A stretch of DNA of 64,000 nucleotides from Morinoia aosen (Eukaryota; Arthropoda; Malacostraca; Amphipoda; Talitridae), in NCBI GenBank assembly GCA_030386875.1, contig CM059560.1, positions 27,088,183 through 27,152,182 of the forward strand. The letters run 5' to 3'. Position 1 is the first letter of the stretch; every line of letters begins with the position of its first letter. Shown here one piece after another: positions 27,755 to 39,829 of this stretch. The notes beneath the pieces are model-generated. The model had not been told where the DNA came from, did no database searches, and was given only the letters and a program-made list of their open reading frames with translations. Made by a program: the position numbers and the translations under genes.

Positions 27755-30700
27755 AAGCACCACCATTACAAGCCACGTGAGTGGTGCCAAGCACCACCAT
27801 TACAAGCCACATGAGTGGTGCCAAGCACCACCATTACAAGCCACGTGAGTGGTGCCAAGCACCACCATTACAAGCCACGTGAGTGGTGCCAAGCACCACC
27901 ATTACAAGCCACGTGAGTGGTGCCGAGCACCACCATTACAAGCCACGTGAGTGGTGCCAAGCACCACCATTACAAGCCACGTGAGTGGTGCCAAGCACCA
28001 CCATTACAAGCCACGTGAGTGGTGCCGAGCACCACCATTACAAGCCACGTGAGTGGTGCCAAGCACCACCATTACAAGCCACGTGAGTGGTGCCAAGCAC
28101 CACCATTACAAGCCACATGAGTGGTGCCAAGCACCACCATTACAAGCCACGTGAGTGGTGCCAAGCACCACCATTACAAGCCACATGAGTGGTGCCAAGC
28201 ACCACCATTACAAGCCACGTGAGTGGTGCCAAGCACCACCATTACAAGCCACGTGAGTGGTGCCGAGCACCACCATTACAAGCCACGTGAGTGGTGCCGA
28301 GCACCACCATTACAAGCCACGTGAGTGGTGCCAAGCACCACCATTACAAGCCACGTGAGTGGTGCCGAGCACCACCATTACAAGCCACGTGAGTGGTGCC
28401 AAGCACCACCATTACAAGCCACGTGAGTGGTGCCAAGCACCACCATTACAAGCCACGTGAGTGGTGCCAAGCACCACCATTACAAGCCACGTGAGTGGTG
28501 CCAAGCACCACCATTACAAGCCACATGAGTGGTGCCAAGCACCACCATTACAAGCCACGTGAGTGGTGCCAAGCACCACCATTACAAGCCACGTGAGTGG
28601 TGCCAAGCACCACCATTACAAGCCACGTGAGTGGTGCCAAGCACCACCATTACAAGCCACGTGAGTGGTGCCAAGCACCACCATTACAAGCCACGTGAGT
28701 GGTGCCAAGCACCACCATTACAAGCCACATGAGTGGTGCCAAGCACCACCATTACAAGCCACGTGAGTGGTGCCAAGCACCACCATTACAAGCCACGTGA
28801 GTGGTGCCAAGCACCACCATTACAAGCCACGTGAGTGGTGCCAAGCACCACCATTACAAGCCACATGAGTGGTGCCAAGCACCACCATTACAAGCCACGT
28901 GAGTGGTGCCAAGCACCACCATTACAAGCCACGTGAGTGGTGCCAAGCACCACCATTACAAGCCACATGAGTGGTGCCAAGCACCACCATTACAAGCCAC
29001 ATGAGTGGTGCCAAGCACCACCATTACAAGCCACGTGAGTGGTGCCAAGCCCCACCATTACAAGCCACGTGAGTGGTGCCAAGCACCACCATTACAAGCC
29101 ACGTGAGTGGTGCCAAGCACCACCATTACAAGCCACATGAGTGGTGCCAAGCACCACCATTACAAGCCACATGAGTGGTGCCAAGCACCACCATTACAAG
29201 CCACGTGAGTGGTGCCAAGCACCACCATTACAAGCCACGTGAGTGGTGCCAAGCACCACCATTACAAGCCACGTGAGTGGTGCCGAGCACCACCATTACA
29301 AGCCACGTGAGTGGTGCCAAGCACCACCATTACAAGCCACGTGAGTGGTGCCAAGCACCACCATTACAAGCCACATGAGTGGTGCCAAGCACCACCATTA
29401 CAAGCCACGTGAGTGGTGCCAAGCACCACCATTACAAGCCACGTGAGTGGTGCCGAGCACCACCATTACAAGCCACGTGAGTGGTGCCAAGCACCACCAT
29501 TACAAGCCACGTGAGTGGTGCCGAGCACCACCATTACAAGCCACGTGAGTGGTGCCAAGCACCACCATTACAAGCCACATGAGTGGTGCCAAGCACCACC
29601 ATTACAAGCCACATGAGTGGTGCCAAGCACCACCATTACAAGCCACATGAGTGGTGCCAAGCACCACCATTACAAGCCACGTGAGTGGTGCCAAGCACCA
29701 CCATTACAAGCCACGTGAGTGGTGCCAAGCACCACCATTACAAGCCACGTGAGTGGTGCCGAGCACCACCATTACAAGCCACGTGAGTGGTGCCAAGCAC
29801 CACCATTACAAGCCACGTGAGTGGTGCCAAGCACCACCATTACAAGCCACGTGAGTGGTGCCGAGCACCACCATTACAAGCCACGTGAGTGGTGCCAAGC
29901 ACCACCATTACAAGCCACGTGAGTGGTGCCAAGCACCACCATTACAAGCCACGTGAGTGGTGCCGAGCACCACCATTACAAGCCACGTGAGTGGTGCCAA
30001 GCACCACCATTACAAGCCACGTGAGTGGTGCCAAGCACCACCATTACAAGCCACGTGAGTGGTGCCGAGCACCACCATTACAAGCCACGTGAGTGGTGCC
30101 AAGCACCACCATTACAAGCCACGTGAGTGGTGCCAAGCATCACCATTACAAGCCACGTGAGTGGTGCCAAGCACCACCATTACAAGCCACGTGAGTGGTG
30201 CCAAGCACCACCATTACAAGCCACGTGAGTGGTGCCAAGCACCACCATTACAAGCCACGTGAGTGGTGCCAAGCACCACCATTACAAGCCACGTGAGTGG
30301 TGCCAAGCACCACCATTACAAGCCACGTGAGTGGTGCCAAGCACCACCATTACAAGCCACATGAGTGGTGCCAAGCATCACCATTACAAGCCACGTGAGT
30401 GGTGCCAAGCATCACCATTACAAGCCACGTGAGTTTTGCCAAGCATCACCATTACAAGCCACGTGAGTGGTGCCAAGCATCACCATTACAAGCCACGTGA
30501 GTGGTGCCAAGCATCACCATTACAAGCCACGTGAGTGGTGCCAAGCACCACCATTACAAGCCACGTGAGTGGTGCCAAGCACCACCATTACAAGCCACGT
30601 GAGTGGTGACAAGCACCACCATTACAAGCCACATGAGTGGTGCCGAGCACCACCATTACAAGCCACGTGAGTGGTGCCGAGCACCACCATTACAAGCCAC

Positions 30701-31290
30701 GTGAGTGGTGCCAAGCACCACCATTACAAGCCACATGAGTGGTGCCAAGCACCACCATTACAAGCCACGTGAGTGGTGCCAAGCACCACCATTACAAGCC
30801 ACGTGAGTGGTGCCAAGCACCACCATTACAAGCCACGTGAGTGGTGCCAAGCACCACCATTACAAGCCACGTGAGTGGTACCGAGCACCACCATTACAAG
30901 CCACATAAGTGGTGCCGAGCACCACCATTACAAGCCACGTGAGTGGTACCGAGCATCCCCATTACAAGCCACATGAGTGGTGCCGAGCACCACCATTACA
31001 AGCCACGTGAGTGGTGCCGAGCACCACCATTACAAGCCACGTGAGTGGTGCCGAGCATCCCCATTACAAGCCACATGAGTGGTGCCGAGCACCACCATTA
31101 CAAGCCACATGAGTGGTGCCGAGCACCACCATTACAAGCCACGTGAGTGGTACCGAGCATCACAATTACAAGCCACGTGAGTGGTACCGAGCATCCCCAT
31201 TACAAGCCACATGAGTGGTGCCGAGCACCACCATTACAAGCCACGTGAGTGGTGCCGAGCACCACCATTACAAGCCACATGAGTGGTGCC
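27755..31290. repeat. Higher-order repeat, copy 2 (3,536 bp, 104 monomers)
   Basis: This is an immediate tandem copy of the preceding 3,536-bp block. Its variant pattern reproduces copy 1 from the first monomer onward. After 31290 the array continues with diverged GGTACC-type monomers that have no counterpart at the start of copy 2. Confidence 0.92.
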
Positions 31291-31829
31291 GAGCACCACC
31301 ATTACAAGCCACGTGAGTGGTGCCGAGCATCACAATTACAAGCCACATGAGTGGTGCCGAGCACCACCATTACAAGCCACGTGAGTGGTACCGAGCATCA
31401 CCATTACAAGCCACGTGAGTGGTGCCGAGCACCACCATTACAAGCCACGTGAGTGGTACCGAGCATCACCATTACAAGCCACATGAGTGGTGCCGAGCAC
31501 CACCATTACAAGCCACGTGAGTGGTACCGAGCATCACCATTACAAGCCACGTGAGTGATACCGAGCATCACCATTACAAGCCACATAAGTGGTGCCGAGC
31601 ACCACCATTACAAGCCACGTGAGTGGTACCGAGCATCACCATTACAAGCCACATAAGTGGTGCCGAGCACCACCATTACAAGCCACGTGAGTGGTACCGA
31701 GCATCACCATTACAAGCCACGTGAGTGATACCGAGCATCACCATTACAAGCCACATAAGTGGTGCCGAGCACCACCATTACAAGCCACGTGAGTGGTACC
31801 GAGCATCACAATTACAAGCCACGTGAGTG

Positions 31830-32880
31830 CTGCAGAGTAGCGCTCGACTTCACACCTTTGGGAAGTAGATCTATCCACGAGTGCCATCAAAGCCTTTGTG
31901 TCTAAAATATTTTGTTGAAGATTTGATGATGAATCTGAACGAACGAAAATTTTAATTCTGAGTTGGAATGAAGATGCGTTTTTAAATTCTAACTTGTATG
32001 AAAGAGAAGCCATTCAGCCGCCACGGTTATTATACGCGTACACGAACAGCGCTTCTTGATGTAAATATCCTATAAGCTTGAAAAGTATTCAGCATTTTTT
32101 GTATGATTTTATTTCATTTTTGTGGACATGGGTAAGTCACCATGCGCTCCCGACGGTATTTTGGTCACATAGTTGAGACACCTCTGTTAAAATGATAGTT
32201 ATACTGAACTATGGCAAGGTAGTATATATTGGCGTGCAGGCTGGCTCTGTGCGAACTGATCTCTTAGCCGCCTATCTTGTTATGCATCTAGCCTTTTTTG
32301 TTATGAGTATCGCTGAAAATCACTTCAATTAGGGATAAAACAATAACTTCAGTACAATTATCCAATGATTTATTTACTCTACGAGTATATCAGTGGCGGC
32401 GAAGACAATGCTTTTTCTGCTGTAATATCGCTACTACATACTGTAACGAATTCCCCAGTTGTACCGTATAAAAGAAAAGCTTAACGCTATTTTCCATTCG
32501 GTGTGATGTTCCAGTTTTTGGACAATTTTTTCTAACGACGTTACCAAAATTTTTTTCACGCGTCATGTTTAATTTAGATTAAAATGCGTAAAGGGAATTG
32601 CGCATTACGTGCCAGTTTTAAAGTGAAAAGTTACAACTATACATGGTTCACAGTCATAAAGCAATTTCTACCGAAAATTATTCATCCACCACTTATTCAA
32701 GTGCTAAAAACAAGATGGCATGCATGTAGAGTTCACCTCATTCACAAATGTAATACACAAATTTAGATGTTACTGCGCTCAGCATCGTATTTTCCCAATT
32801 TGTACTCGTATCTTTTGAAATTGAGATACAAACCCGCTTAGAATAACCAACAACTGACGCACTGCTCTATAATTAGCCCG
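31830..32880. other. AT-rich DNA between the two 34-bp arrays
   Basis: Only short frames are present, none recognised. The left edge directly abuts the truncated last monomer of the array. Confidence 0.55.
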
Positions 32881-32884
32881 TATG

Positions 32885-33310
32885 TTCATCCTCCAGGCAG
32901 CGCGACGCTCACACCGACAACACCAGAGGCTGCTGTTGTCACTTGCCACCGTCCTAAAGCGGCGAGTAATTGCTGAAACTTAGAGAACGAATTGCCGAGC
33001 GTAGCATACCCTGGCGCAACCAAGTTTGGTGTCCCAACCATACTTGGTTGCGTGAAGGTCCCTCTCCCGCCGATTGTATCGGCCGGTCCGCCACCGCGGT
33101 TGCGGTTCTCACGGTCGTCGGTATTTTCTCACGCTCGGTTCCGCAGCGCCCGCATTCCCACGACCGCTCAAGGCTGCGATCTGCGGAGCTGTCGCTTCGC
33201 TTGTTTGTGGCATCGTTTCCTTTATTGGTGCCCTCGGTGACTTGTTGCTGCTCACTTGGCGTCTGCAAGCATTTATGTTTCGCAGCTGATCTTCTACTCA
33301 CGTTCAGCTC
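32885..33310. other. CpG-rich patch with 11-bp inverted repeat
   Basis: A GC- and CpG-dense island lies in AT-rich DNA. At 33015-33025 CGCAACCAAGT is followed, after 16 bases, by its exact complement at 33042-33052. Overlapping frames on both strands (up to 135 codons, 32970-33377 plus) are open through low stop density and match nothing known. A promoter-type island or part of an unrecognised transposon is possible. Confidence 0.5.
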
Positions 33311-35017
33311 AACCAAGTGTTTCGAATTCGGAATTGGTCTAATTAAACCCTTAGCTGTCGTGTATGAAAGAGGGTGACACTCTTCAATATTGAGTGCAGT
33401 TGTGGAAGGCTTGTTTGATGTTGGTCTATGACAGTGTAAAATTTGGTTTAAAGTTTTATAAGGTTTTCCTTATTCAAACCCATCATTCATTTCACCGATT
33501 CGTTAGTCAATAGTGGTCTCTGATTAGTGTCGCAAGATGTCATTCATTGAAGTAGAATGCTTTTCTTGCATACCTATAAATTACCGGCAGAAAGTGCAGG
33601 TTTTTCAAGCTAGCGTTAACACAGGCTTCCGTTGTTGGGAGCATAATTGCGTGCCGTACTACACAAACTCATATGATCTGTCACCAGGGCTGGATTTTCC
33701 CTTTGTGCAGCACAATTACACTTTGTATGTCTTCAAAGCTACATAGCTCTATTTCTGTACCATGTGCATTAGCTGTCCTGTGCAGCTGTTCGCTATAGGC
33801 ATTAGCATGGATGTTGGTAATTGGTCCTCATCTGTTGCATGATTGTTGAACTGCAACCCTTTTTGGCTGTGTTTTGACATCTGACGCTGAAAGTCACAGA
33901 GAAAAACTGTCCCACCTGGTTGCGTATTTGTAGTTTATATCAAGTACTGGAGGTCCTTGAGTTGCATCTCGGATTAGTTCGTTCGACCGATTTGAGGCGA
34001 ATGTAAGCGTTGGTTACAGTACTATTGGATAAGCACCTGGTCTAAAATATCCTAAATGGATGCGCGTATTTCATAATCCAATCCTAGGCAGGCCATAATA
34101 CGATTAGTTGATAGGAAGAACCTAATTACAGCCCAGAAAATGAAGCGCTCTCAAACAAGTTTGCCAATCTTACATCGTGCTGTGTGAAGTCGACGTCAAT
34201 TTTGTTATTATCTATTAACAAGTTGCTGTGAAGTCGACTTAATTTTATTTTCTATGATTATCTACGCGGTAACCGACATGAAAACGAACGACGGAGGTCG
34301 AAGACTTCTGCTGCTATTTGGAATGCGACGCATGGGAAGTTACTGCTCAATCACACCTTTTTAGTTACCCTATACCACATATTTCAGGTTAATGCCCCAT
34401 TTTGCAAGGACATTGTCTTGCGTACTGAACAAATTACGGACGGCGATCTGTGTAGTATTCCTCTCGTGCAATTTCACCCTGATTTGCTGTAGAATAAAAC
34501 TAGAAGTAAAAAAGGATATGCCCAAGTTTATTAGGTGTTCGTGAAGTGCGAGCAGAGCAATGAATGAGACATTGAATGGGAAGATGGTGGGGGAAGGGAA
34601 ATGTTTTGCATGCTTTTTGTGGTTCCCCGCTGCTAATATCATGCAGGAGCGCGAGCCGTGGGCGATGGAGAGAGGGAGGACACAATGCTAGAGGATCGCT
34701 GAAAAGAGTCTTGAAGTGCAGAGCTCTTGGCATGAGGGAGAAAAGAATTTGTGTGAGAGTGGGATTGCGCCGACCGTTATGTGTTGCAAAAAGACTTAGG
34801 GATTATGGTATGGGAGAAAGATCATGCGTTTTAGAAATGAGGGGCATGGGAAGCATAGCGTAAGAGATTTAGTTCTATGAAATGAGAGACAAAGAAGTAC
34901 ATCAGATCGTGGTGAGTGAGTTTTCTGATTTAACAGAGCGTAGTGTGTAACTGTTGTTTGAATATATTACGTGTAGAAAATGCTGAGCCACTATTGACAG
35001 CTGATTGTTTCTGTTGC
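33311..35017. other. AT-rich DNA, no gene recognised
   Basis: A purine-rich stretch at about 34570-34860 gives an open 95-codon plus frame without recognisable domains. Otherwise nothing was seen. Confidence 0.5.
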
Positions 35018-35330
35018 GTGAATTACGAGAATCGATGAACAATGAATTACGAGCATCAATTTACGAGTATCAATGAACTACGAGTATTAATGAATTACGA
35101 GTGTTAATGAGTTACGAGTATCAATTTACGAGTATCAATGAACTACGAGTATTAATGAATTGCGAGAATCAATGAACTACAAGTATTAATGAATTACGAG
35201 CATCAATTTACGAGTATCAATGAACTACGAGTATTAATGAATTACGAGTGTGAATGAATTACGAGTATCAATGAACTACAAATATCAATGAATTACGAGT
35301 ATCAATGAACAATGAATTCGGAGTCTAAAA
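35018..35330. repeat. 17-bp minisatellite (AATGAATTACGAGTATC)
   Basis: About 18 copies of a 17-bp unit with core TACGAGTAT are present. Some units are shortened to 14 bp (AATTTACGAGTATC), giving a repeating long-short pattern. The sequence is moderately diverged. Confidence 0.9.
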
Positions 35331-35794
35331 TGTTATTGTGAACTTGAGTGTCTGCATAAATCATCTGACGAGTTTTCTGTTGCTACATGCCGCCCGTAAT
35401 TAAAAGATGTGCGAGAACGGTAACAAAAGTGTGCTAAATTAATATTATTACAATTAGACTTTCAACGACCTGCTTTTGTCACGTTTACTAACTCTCCTTC
35501 TATAAATGTCCTATGTATTTGAGTATGTTTAGCTGCAATAAACAATTGTGTGTAATCGCTTCATATTTGCTAGTCGCAATCAATTTCAGTTTTTGTACCC
35601 AAATTAGGTATTGTACCCAAACAACGTGCAAGGTGACTGCAGTAACTCGCGTTGAGCTTCCAAATAGTTTCCAGCTTTGCTTTCAGGACTAAACATCTAA
35701 AGCAACAAACCTATTGTAGTTATTATTCTCTTTTTAAGGAGTTACAACATGCCAAAGTGTAACATTCTTGTTTCGAAATGTTTTAGCAGGTTTC
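35331..35794. other. AT-rich DNA, nothing recognised
   Basis: There are no open frames of note and no repeats. It ends at the second 34-bp array. Confidence 0.55.
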
Positions 35795-35805
35795 TTACAA
35801 GCTAC

Positions 35806-36864
35806 GTGAGTGGTACCGAGCATCACCATTACAAGCCACGTGAGTGGTACCGAGCATCCCCATTAAAAGCCACGTGAGTGGTACCGAGCATCACCATTAC
35901 AAGCAACGTGAGTGGTACCGAGCATCACCATTACAAGCAACGTGAGTGGTACCGAGCATCCCCATTACAAGCCACGTGAGTGGTACCGAGCATCACCATT
36001 ACAAGCCACGTGAGTGGTACCGAGCATCACCATTACAAGCAACGTGAGTGGTACCGAGCATCCCCATTACAAGCCACGTGAGTGGTACCGAGCATCCCCA
36101 TTACAAGCCACGTGAGTGGTACCGAGCATCCCCATTACAAGCCACGTGAGTGGTACCGAGCATCCCCATTACAAGCCACGTGAGTGGTACCGAGCATCCC
36201 CATTACAAGCCACGTGAGTGGTACCGAGCATCCCCATTAAAAGCCACGTGAGTGGTACCGAGCATCACCATTACAAGCAACGTGAGTGGTACCGAGCATC
36301 ACCATTACAAGCAACGTGAGTGGTACCGAGCATCCCCATTACAAGCCACGTGAGTGGTACCGAGCATCACCATTAAAAGCCACGTGAGTGGTACCGAGCA
36401 TCACCATTACAAGCAACGTGAGTGGTACCGAGCATCCCCATTACAAGCCACGTGAGTGGTACCGAGCATCCCCATTACAAGCCACGTGAGTGGTACCGAG
36501 CATCCCCATTACAAGCCACGTGAGTGGTACCGAGCATCCCCATTACAAGCCACTTGAGTGGTACCGAGCATCACCATTACAAGATACTTGAGTGGTACCG
36601 AGCATCACCATTACAAGCCACGTGAGTGGTACCGATCATCACCATTACAAGCAACGTGAGTGGTACCGAGCATCCCCATTACAAGCCACGTGAGAGGTAC
36701 CGAGCATCACCATTACAAGCCACGTGAGTGGTACCGAGCATCACCATTACAAGCAACGTGAGTGGTACCGAGCATCCCCATTACAAGCAACGTGAGTGGT
36801 ACCGAGCATCCCCATTACAAGCCACGTGAGTGGTACCGAGCATCCCCATTACAAGCCACGTGAG
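35806..36864. repeat. Second 34-bp array, 31 copies, GGTACC variant
   Basis: This array has the same 34-bp frame and orientation as the large one. The unit is GTGAGTGGTACCGAGCATC, then (A or C)CCATTACAAGC(C or A)AC. First and last GTGAG are 31 x 34 bp apart, again without net indel. The monomers match the variant type at the right edge of the large array. Each has a GGTACC palindrome but has lost the GTGGTGC/GCACCAC hairpin, and units with AACGTG lack the CACGTG site. Confidence 0.96.
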
Positions 36865-38217
36865 TACGATTACGATTGTTAATGAATGTATGATTTATGG
36901 TGCCCTCGAGACAGGTTTTGTAATTCTTATATAGTAGATTATGCAGGTTTTTCTTAGTCGCATAATATCGAGTCTTTTCTCCGCTTTGTTTTTTCCACGG
37001 AGCGAGAGCACGGCATCACACTATGGACAAAACAGACCCGGGCTCGATACGAAGTTCCGGTGCCCGGGGGATTTTCACCACAGCTAAAACAGCTCCTCTG
37101 ATGATTATAGAAAACAAAGAAGTCACGCAGAATAAGTCATATGAAGAACTTCCTCACTTATCGAGCTGCACTGCAGAACCTTTGAGTGATTTAGCAGGAA
37201 AACATTCGTATAGTACGACAATAATATTGGAGGTATCAAGAAGGAAAAGCTGTTTCTTTTTCTTATATACTGATATCTATAGGCTTTGCTTGAGCAACTT
37301 TCTCATCATTCGGCAGTTAATATCGGATCACAGCTGATTTACTTGCTCAGGAATTATTCTCAAAATTTTCATCGCCTTGAAATTTTCACGAAACGCGGTG
37401 GAGATTTTCTCACTCTGAGGCAACTTTTGTATCATCTGATTGAATAATTGCAATTTTTTATAAACCACTTTTCACCTCCCTTTCTGTTCAGAGCATTGAA
37501 AAATGTAACTCCGGGTTAAGACATTCTTATGCATTCATTTGCATATCAAAACAAAGTTTGAATACAATTATTTCAAGATAAAAATACCTATATTTGTATT
37601 TATTAGTAATGAAACTATGATTTTGCATTTTCATTCTGAAGTAAAACCTTCTAACAAAGCCGAAATCACACCGCCACGTTTTGTTGCTTATGTTCCTATA
37701 TAGTATATGCTCAATTGGAGCCCACCAATAAGTCCCAAAAAACTCTTTTAAATAGATTATGACTCACGGCGATCTGTTCCAATACGATTAGGTTCCTGGA
37801 GTTTTTGTAGCATTGTATTATATTAAACTCCTTGGCATCAGTAAATTGGAAGTACTAATAATTTCAACCTAGTTCACGATATATGCTATAACTGTATAGT
37901 AATTCATTGCTCCGAATTCTTTTATTCCGTGTATTTTTTCTCCTGGCTTAGGAACGTTTACGGATGACTGTGTGTCGCATTTTGGCATATTATCACTTAA
38001 ATATCTATGTACCAGTATGATTGGTGAAACAAGTACACTTGGAACCACTATTTATGATACATGACCATATAATATGTGTGAGACATAAGAATACACTCTG
38101 TATGATACATAATAATACCCTATGTATGATACATAATAATAATACACGATAAATCATGTATTAGAAATTACTACCTATCATATACATGAAAACACTACGT
38201 GGGATACGTATAAGTAG
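36865..38217. other. AT-rich DNA; decayed ATGATACATAATA repeats near 38040-38160
   Basis: A plus frame at 37023-37337 (104 codons) has no recognisable domain and is probably chance. Between about 38040 and 38160 the words TGTATGATACATAATAATA recur at 24-25 bp spacing, a short degraded tandem repeat. Confidence 0.5.
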
Positions 38218-38230
38218 TCTGCTGAACACT

Positions 38231-38555
38231 GCGCTCCCAGGGGAACCATTTGAGGGCCCGAGCTAAAGGTTAGGTAGGTTTCCTTTTTGTTGAAATAAAA
38301 TAGGTTTTTGTCTTGTTACGGACCATCTTTTTTCGGTTCACTTCTGTCTTGTTTTTCAGCACCTACTACTTTCTTCTTCAACTTTTTTCTTGTTTCATGA
38401 ACTTCTTTCCTAGCTTACTATTTCTGTGCACCTTGTGCATAGATTCCGCGTTCCCTCAACTCCATACTAAATGGTGCCTTCCTCTTTCCTCTCTTAGAAC
38501 ATCTTTGTCGTGGTTAAAGGGAAGCTAAAACTTTCTTATATAATAATAATAATAA
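38231..38555 (+). mobile_element. LINE 3' end with 13-bp target duplication (family copy 2)
   Basis: The 325-bp block is nearly identical to 42607-42940 and ends in a TAA-triplet tail. The 13-bp sequence TCTGCTGAACACT lies immediately before it (38218-38230) and after the tail (38556-38568), a perfect target-site duplication. It opens with a short frame reading ALPGEPFEGPS then stop. The other good copy has the same frame with one residue changed, as expected for the last codons of a LINE ORF followed by a 3' UTR. There is no tRNA-like A or B box, so a SINE head is not supported. A TAA tail is known from I-type LINEs, but I cannot fix the clade. The perfect duplication indicates a recent insertion. 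Confidence 0.8.
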
Positions 38556-38568
38556 TCTGCTGAACACT

Positions 38569-39825
38569 TGAGCTGCGCAATTTGCCGCACAGTCCCCACG
38601 TGAAATATCTCTGACTTGCCCCTTCTGTCACTTGCATACGTCAACCACTGCAAGCAGATATCATGCAAAGCTAATCAGAGTGAGTCCTTGAACGTCGTCG
38701 CTACCGAACAATTTTCTTGTAGTCAAAAACTAGTTTTATCGTCCATCAGTCGTCTGTCATGATGTAAAGCGCGGGAGCTTGGGTGGGATTGATGCGAGGC
38801 ATTATGTCTTCTCCAAGCATCTGTGGGTCAACGTTTTATGCAAAAAATGTTTGGTGTAAATATGATGCAAACTATTGGTGGATGCTAATGAAATAAGTTT
38901 CATGTTGATACTATCGAAAATTGACCCGCCGTTAATGGAATATTGTGTGAATGTTGTATTGCTTTGTGCTTACAAAAAGTTATTTGATGATGGACACACT
39001 TAATTTTTCACGCATTATCTTGTGTTCGTAACGTATACATCCGTTTCCAGAAAATATTAACTATTAAAAATGAATTTTGAACTTCATTTTCAGTCACACA
39101 CTTTTATAATTATCCTGAAATTCTCAGGTCAACTTAGAATTTTTCATAATTACATTTCTCGCTTGTCAACGCGTGATTCATCTACTTGAACAATATTAAA
39201 TAAAATTGCGACTCTTTTTGAACCCACATATATTCCTGAAGGAATATTAATTCCTAGTTTCATAGGTAACTTTAACACAACCAAAACTTGTCATCAAGTT
39301 TTGTTTTACGACCTTAAGTGATTTTCGCTCATGTATCCTAGACTCATGTATCTAAGCTACCCGGAATGTTTCCGTGGATAGATTCTATCCTCTCGCGTTA
39401 CATCTATTTATAGGCTGTCATAACTGCCCAAAAATCGCCCATCATTGCACACTTTAGAGTTGCTGCGGTTGCCGTGCCTCACTCTCCCACAGTGTCGTGG
39501 GAAGTGACATACAAGTATGGCATGGGGAGCGGGTCTCAGCACCGCCCTCAGCCGAGTGGATATAGCAAGGGAGGAACCGTCATTAGTCTTTTTCAAGTAT
39601 CTCCAATTTTGTCGAAAAAGCTCACGCTGCAAAAATTGATCGAAGTGGTGGTATTCATTAAGGGCAGAAAATATATATGGATTTATTAATTAATACGCGT
39701 TGTTTGTAGTAAAGCTTGGTGTCAAGGGTCAAAGAGTCATGTTGCAGAGGCAATACATTTTAAATGGGTAACGCAGTGAAAAACTTATCGAAAACTGTTC
39801 AATTTGACGACATTGAACAAAAACC
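38569..39825. other. AT-rich DNA, no gene recognised
   Basis: Only frames under 75 codons occur. No repeat or RNA gene was seen. Confidence 0.55.
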
Positions 39826-39829
39826 CCAC

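Larger units (their letters stand above)
24173..31829. repeat. Giant 34-bp minisatellite array, 225 copies
   Basis: The unit reads GTGAGTGGTGCC, then AAGCACCACC, then ATTACAAGCCAC. The first GTGAG is at 24173 and the last at 31823, exactly 225 x 34 bp apart, so there is no net indel. Most joins between units make CACGTG; a minority read CACATG. Within the unit GTGGTGC and GCACCAC can pair as a 7-bp hairpin around a 3-base loop (CAA or CGA). The two commonest variable sites are both CpG/CpA alternatives. Units near the right edge are more varied and shift to a GGTACCGAGCATCACC type. All frames on both strands are interrupted, so it is non-coding. Confidence 0.98.

Noticed and set aside
24173-31829. 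CRISPR-like array
   Set aside because: There are no unique spacers: the 34-bp units are contiguous and near-identical, and the sequence is animal DNA.
37023-37337. 104-codon plus frame after a GC-richer leader
   Set aside because: No recognisable domain and no splice or promoter evidence.
38231-38555. SINE of tRNA origin
   Set aside because: No A or B box is visible, and a shared coding tail with stop points to a LINE 3' end instead.
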